Notes under the pieces: model-generated
Database searches by the model: none
Told to the model about the DNA's origin: nothing
What the model saw: only the letters and a program-made list of their open reading frames with translations
Shown: positions 36,019-38,129 of the stretch, in pieces
Layout: the number at the start of each line of letters is the position of its first letter
Numbering within the stretch: the first letter of the stretch is position 1
Assembly (NCBI RefSeq): GCF_044068515.1
Contig: NZ_JBIPKI010000019.1
Location: 1 to 38,129 of the forward strand
DNA from: Desulfurivibrio sp044068515
GTDB taxonomy: Bacteria; Desulfobacterota; Desulfobulbia; Desulfobulbales; Desulfurivibrionaceae
Direction: 5' to 3'
DNA: 38,129 nt
Made by a program: the position numbers and the translations under genes

Positions 36019-37404
36019 TTAAAGACCGAGGAGAACTTTGGCGATCACAAAATAACCCGTAATCCCGACAATATCCATCGCCGTGGTGATAAAGGGGCCG
36101 GTGGCGATGGCGGCATCGACATTAAAACGGCGCAGGATCAAGGGTATGGCCGCCCCCATACTGGCCGCCAGGGTCATCACCATCAGGATCGACAGCCCAA
36201 CCACCACCCCCAGCAGGGCCGGCTCGGTATAGCCCAGCCAGGCCAACAGCCCGAGGAAAACTCCATAGGCTCCGCCCAGAATCAGGCCGACCCGCATTTC
36301 CTTGAAAATCACCTGGAAAAGTTCGTCCATATTGACTCGGCCGGTGGCAATGCCGCGGACCACGATGGTACTGGACTGGGTACCTATATTCCCCCCCATG
36401 CCCGCCACCACCGGGATAAAGGCGGTGAGGGCCAGCACCTGGGCCAGTTCGTCTTCAAAAAAAGTGATGATAAAGGCGGCTGCCACCCCGCCGACCAAAG
36501 TGGCAAACAACCAGGGAGCCCGGGTTTTGGCGTTTTCCAAGACGGGTTTGAGCAGGATTTCCTGGTCCTTGCCGGCGCCGGCCATCCGCAGGAAATCCTC
36601 GGTGGCCTCTTCCCGGATAACGTCGATGACGTCGTCAACGGTGACGATCCCCAGCAGCTTGTAGGAGGAATCCACCACCGGCACGGCCAGGAAATTATAC
36701 TGAGAAACGATATGAGCCACTTCATTCTGGGGGGTGATGGTGGAAACCGCGATCACTTTGGGGTTCATCACGTTTTTGAGCAGGCGATAGGGAGGATGGA
36801 GCAGCAGTTCACGCAGGGACAGCACCCCGGCCAACTGTTTTTCCGGTCCGTGGGTGGTGTAGAGGTAAAAAGAGGTTTCGGATTCCTCACTGCGTTCCTG
36901 CACGTTCCGGATGGCCTCCCCCACCGACATTTCCTCGTCAAAGGCCATGAAGTCAGGCGACATCAGGCCGCCGGCGGTCTCGGGATCGTACTTGAGGAGG
37001 GCGTCCACCTCTTCCCGATCGGCCTTGCCCATGAGCTTGCGGATCTCATTGGCCATTTCCTCGGGCAGGGCCTCGAGGAGGTCGGCGGCGTCGTCCTTGT
37101 CCATCTCCTTGACGATGGCCGCCATGTACTGGGGAGTAAGCTCGCTCACCAGTTCGAGCATGATTGATTCATCAAGCTCGCTGATGAATTCGCCCACCAT
37201 TTCGGTCTGGGCGATGATGTTGAAGATGCTGCGACGCTCGTTGGGGGTAAGATGGCGAAAGGTCCAGGCGATATCGGCGGGATGGGTTTTCTTCAGCATC
37301 TTAAGAAGATGATCGACCGCATTACGCCGGTTAAGGCGGCGGACGGTATCCAGGATCATCTTCCCTTCGTTGCCGATCAGTTCTCGCTTATGCCCTTTGC
37401 GCAT
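36019..37404 (-). CDS. mgtE: Magnesium transporter MgtE
   Basis: This 461-residue protein matches MgtE in full length. An N domain of helical repeats (about 30-140, LLKMLKKTHPADIAWTFRHL, VKEMDKDDAADLLEALPEE) is followed by two CBS domains (about 145-275, TAGGLMSPDFMAFDEEMSVGEAI, LLGIVTVDDVIDVI). The C-terminal membrane domain (about 285-460, five helices) has the GNIGTQSSTIVVRGIA pore segment. The N and CBS domains close the pore when Mg2+ is bound. ATG 37404 is used; an internal ATG at 37359 (MILDTVRR) is an alternative. It is first in an operon with htrA and the polyferredoxin, behind a strong promoter; no Mg2+ riboswitch was recognised in the short leader. Confidence 0.97.
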   Translation of the reverse strand: MRKGHKRELIGNEGKMILDTVRRLNRRNAVDHLLKMLKKTHPADIAWTFRHLTPNERRSIFNIIAQTEMVGEFISELDESIMLELVSELTPQYMAAIVKEMDKDDAADLLEALPEEMANEIRKLMGKADREEVDALLKYDPETAGGLMSPDFMAFDEEMSVGEAIRNVQERSEESETSFYLYTTHGPEKQLAGVLSLRELLLHPPYRLLKNVMNPKVIAVSTITPQNEVAHIVSQYNFLAVPVVDSSYKLLGIVTVDDVIDVIREEATEDFLRMAGAGKDQEILLKPVLENAKTRAPWLFATLVGGVAAAFIITFFEDELAQVLALTAFIPVVAGMGGNIGTQSSTIVVRGIATGRVNMDELFQVIFKEMRVGLILGGAYGVFLGLLAWLGYTEPALLGVVVGLSILMVMTLAASMGAAIPLILRRFNVDAAIATGPFITTAMDIVGITGYFVIAKVLLGL

Positions 37405-37463
37405 ATAATGTTTCCCGCAATTTCTGGCTCCCGGCCGTAATGGCCGCAGTAATAAACTCTTAT

Positions 37464-37492
37464 TTTATATCGTGTCGGCCGGGGGGCGTCAA
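37464..37492 (-). promoter_or_regulatory. Sigma70-type promoter for mgtE-htrA-polyferredoxin
   Basis: Minus strand: -35 TTGACG (37492-37487), a 17-nt spacer, and -10 TATAAA (37469-37464). It leaves about a 50-nt leader before the mgtE ATG. Confidence 0.7.
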
Positions 37493-37543
37493 TCGGCTTT
37501 AAGGAACGGTTAATTTCCCGGGGCACCTGCGAAGCCGCCTTCA

Positions 37544-37828
37544 CTACTCCTGGAGCCAACGCCCCAGAATTTCAGCAATCTTGGCGGCCTGGTCGCGGCT
37601 GGAAATGTTGAACTTGGATTGCTGGGAATACTGGCCGCCTACCTTGCGATAACGGCGGATCGTGTACTGATCGGGGCCGTAAGCTCCCTTTTTCTTGTCC
37701 CACTGCTGGAAGCGAAAGATGATGGTCGCCCAGGCTCCTTTGCTGAGAACTTCCTTGGCCAGTTCCTTGACCAGCAATACCCCGTCTTCCTCATAATTAA
37801 TCGTAATTTCCGCTACGTCGGCCGCCAT
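37544..37828 (-). CDS. Small protein of unknown function, 94 residues
   Basis: This is a soluble, charged 94-residue protein (MAADVAEITINYEEDG...) with no signal peptide, cysteine or recognisable domain. It contains WATIIFRFQQWDKKKG, an alternating hydrophobic strand pattern, and a basic YTIRRYRKVGGQYSQQSKFNI stretch followed by a C-terminal helix. The pattern suggests a small alpha/beta fold. ATG 37828 has AGGAG just upstream; a longer reading to 37897 would run through the terminator hairpin and is rejected. It lies downstream of the tRNA-fMet terminator and upstream of the mgtE promoter, so it appears to be a separate unit. I do not recognise the family. Confidence 0.75.
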   Translation of the reverse strand: MAADVAEITINYEEDGVLLVKELAKEVLSKGAWATIIFRFQQWDKKKGAYGPDQYTIRRYRKVGGQYSQQSKFNISSRDQAAKIAEILGRWLQE

Positions 37829-37852
37829 GAAGAACTCCTCGGTTAACAGGCT

Positions 37853-37891
37853 AAAAAAAAAGGGTTTAGCGGCGCAATCTGCTAAACCCTT
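37853..37891 (-). terminator. Intrinsic terminator of tRNA-fMet
   Basis: Minus strand: AAGGGTTTAGC (37891-37881) and GCTAAACCCTT (37870-37860) form a perfect 11-bp stem with a 10-nt loop. The T-run (complement of A 37853-37861) follows directly. It starts 10 nt after the tRNA 3' end. Confidence 0.9.
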
Positions 37892-37901
37892 GATCATTTG
37901 C

Positions 37902-37978
<77 letters not shown>

Positions 37979-37990
37979 TCAGATCAAGGC

Positions 37991-38018
37991 ATGATAACTC
38001 GTTTACGGTAAAAGTCAA
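37991..38018 (-). promoter_or_regulatory. Promoter of tRNA-fMet
   Basis: Minus strand: -35 TTGACT (38018-38013), a 16-nt spacer, and -10 TATCAT (37996-37991). The tRNA begins 13 nt after the -10, so the leader is only a few bases long. Confidence 0.7.
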
Positions 38019-38129
38019 GGCTTCTGCCGGAAAAGTTTTGCCCCACGCAGTTCGTGGATTGCTTGGCGGGCCGGGGAGCGGTTGCATTAAACAAAAACTC
38101 GGACGGGGCTGGAGTTTCCTGTTATCTAT

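Noticed and set aside
37405..37463. Possible Mg2+ riboswitch upstream of mgtE
   Set aside because: The predicted leader is only about 50 nt, too short for an M-box, and has no matching conserved segments.

Overview
The window is about 38 kb of GC-rich chromosomal DNA with densely packed, mostly housekeeping genes. The gene set suggests an anaerobic Gram-negative bacterium, probably a Desulfobacterota member (Desulfobulbales- or Desulfuromonadales-like). It has a Kdo transferase (so LPS), a single-chain pyruvate:ferredoxin oxidoreductase, and a homoserine dehydrogenase followed by an ApgM-type protein instead of ThrB. It also has a response regulator ending in a CxxC...CxxC module and an ftsH-folP pair. 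The taxonomic call is inference from gene content only. No rRNA, CRISPR array, transposase, integrase or phage gene was seen.

Layout. Bases 67-3641 (minus): dGTPase-like HD hydrolase, hybrid histidine kinase and response regulator, read in that order; the first two overlap by 4 nt. Bases 4069-9835 (plus): kdtA, carA, carB, with kdtA and carA overlapping at a TGATG. Bases 9971-14152 (plus): ftsH, folP and a short class I adenylate cyclase-like gene. Bases 14541-15509: cysE. Bases 15766-19311: PFOR, closed by a very strong intrinsic terminator, followed by an unannotated stretch with interlocking inverted repeats.

Bases 19642-22596 (minus): a USP gene coupled to an unusual kinase-like gene, then a SYLF lipid-binding protein and a DUF2071 protein. 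Bases 22781-24012 (plus): a small exported DUF5666-like protein and a rhomboid protease. Bases 24166-25267 (minus): a DoxX-like membrane protein and a degenerate PilZ-like protein, divergent from a LysR regulator (25434-26417, plus). Bases 26472-29656 (minus): hom, an ApgM-like proposed homoserine kinase, and a YbgC thioesterase. Bases 29985-32204 (minus): a Bax-like glucosaminidase and a NodB-type polysaccharide deacetylase, divergent from a CNNM/CBS membrane protein (32459-33511, plus).

Bases 33538-37404 (minus): mgtE, an HtrA protease and a membrane polyferredoxin, separated by only 1 and 2 nt, behind a clear sigma70-like promoter. The window ends with a 94-residue unknown gene and an initiator tRNA-fMet with its own promoter and terminator (minus).

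Themes: envelope building and upkeep (Kdo transfer, wall hydrolase, deacetylase, HtrA, FtsH, rhomboid), biosynthesis (carbamoyl phosphate, folate, cysteine, threonine), pyruvate oxidation, and signalling. The parts most worth follow-up are the catalytic-domain-only adenylate cyclase behind folP, the kinase-like/USP gene pair with altered catalytic residues, the mgtE-htrA-polyferredoxin operon, the hom/ApgM pair, and the structured intergenic DNA after PFOR and upstream of kdtA/dgt.
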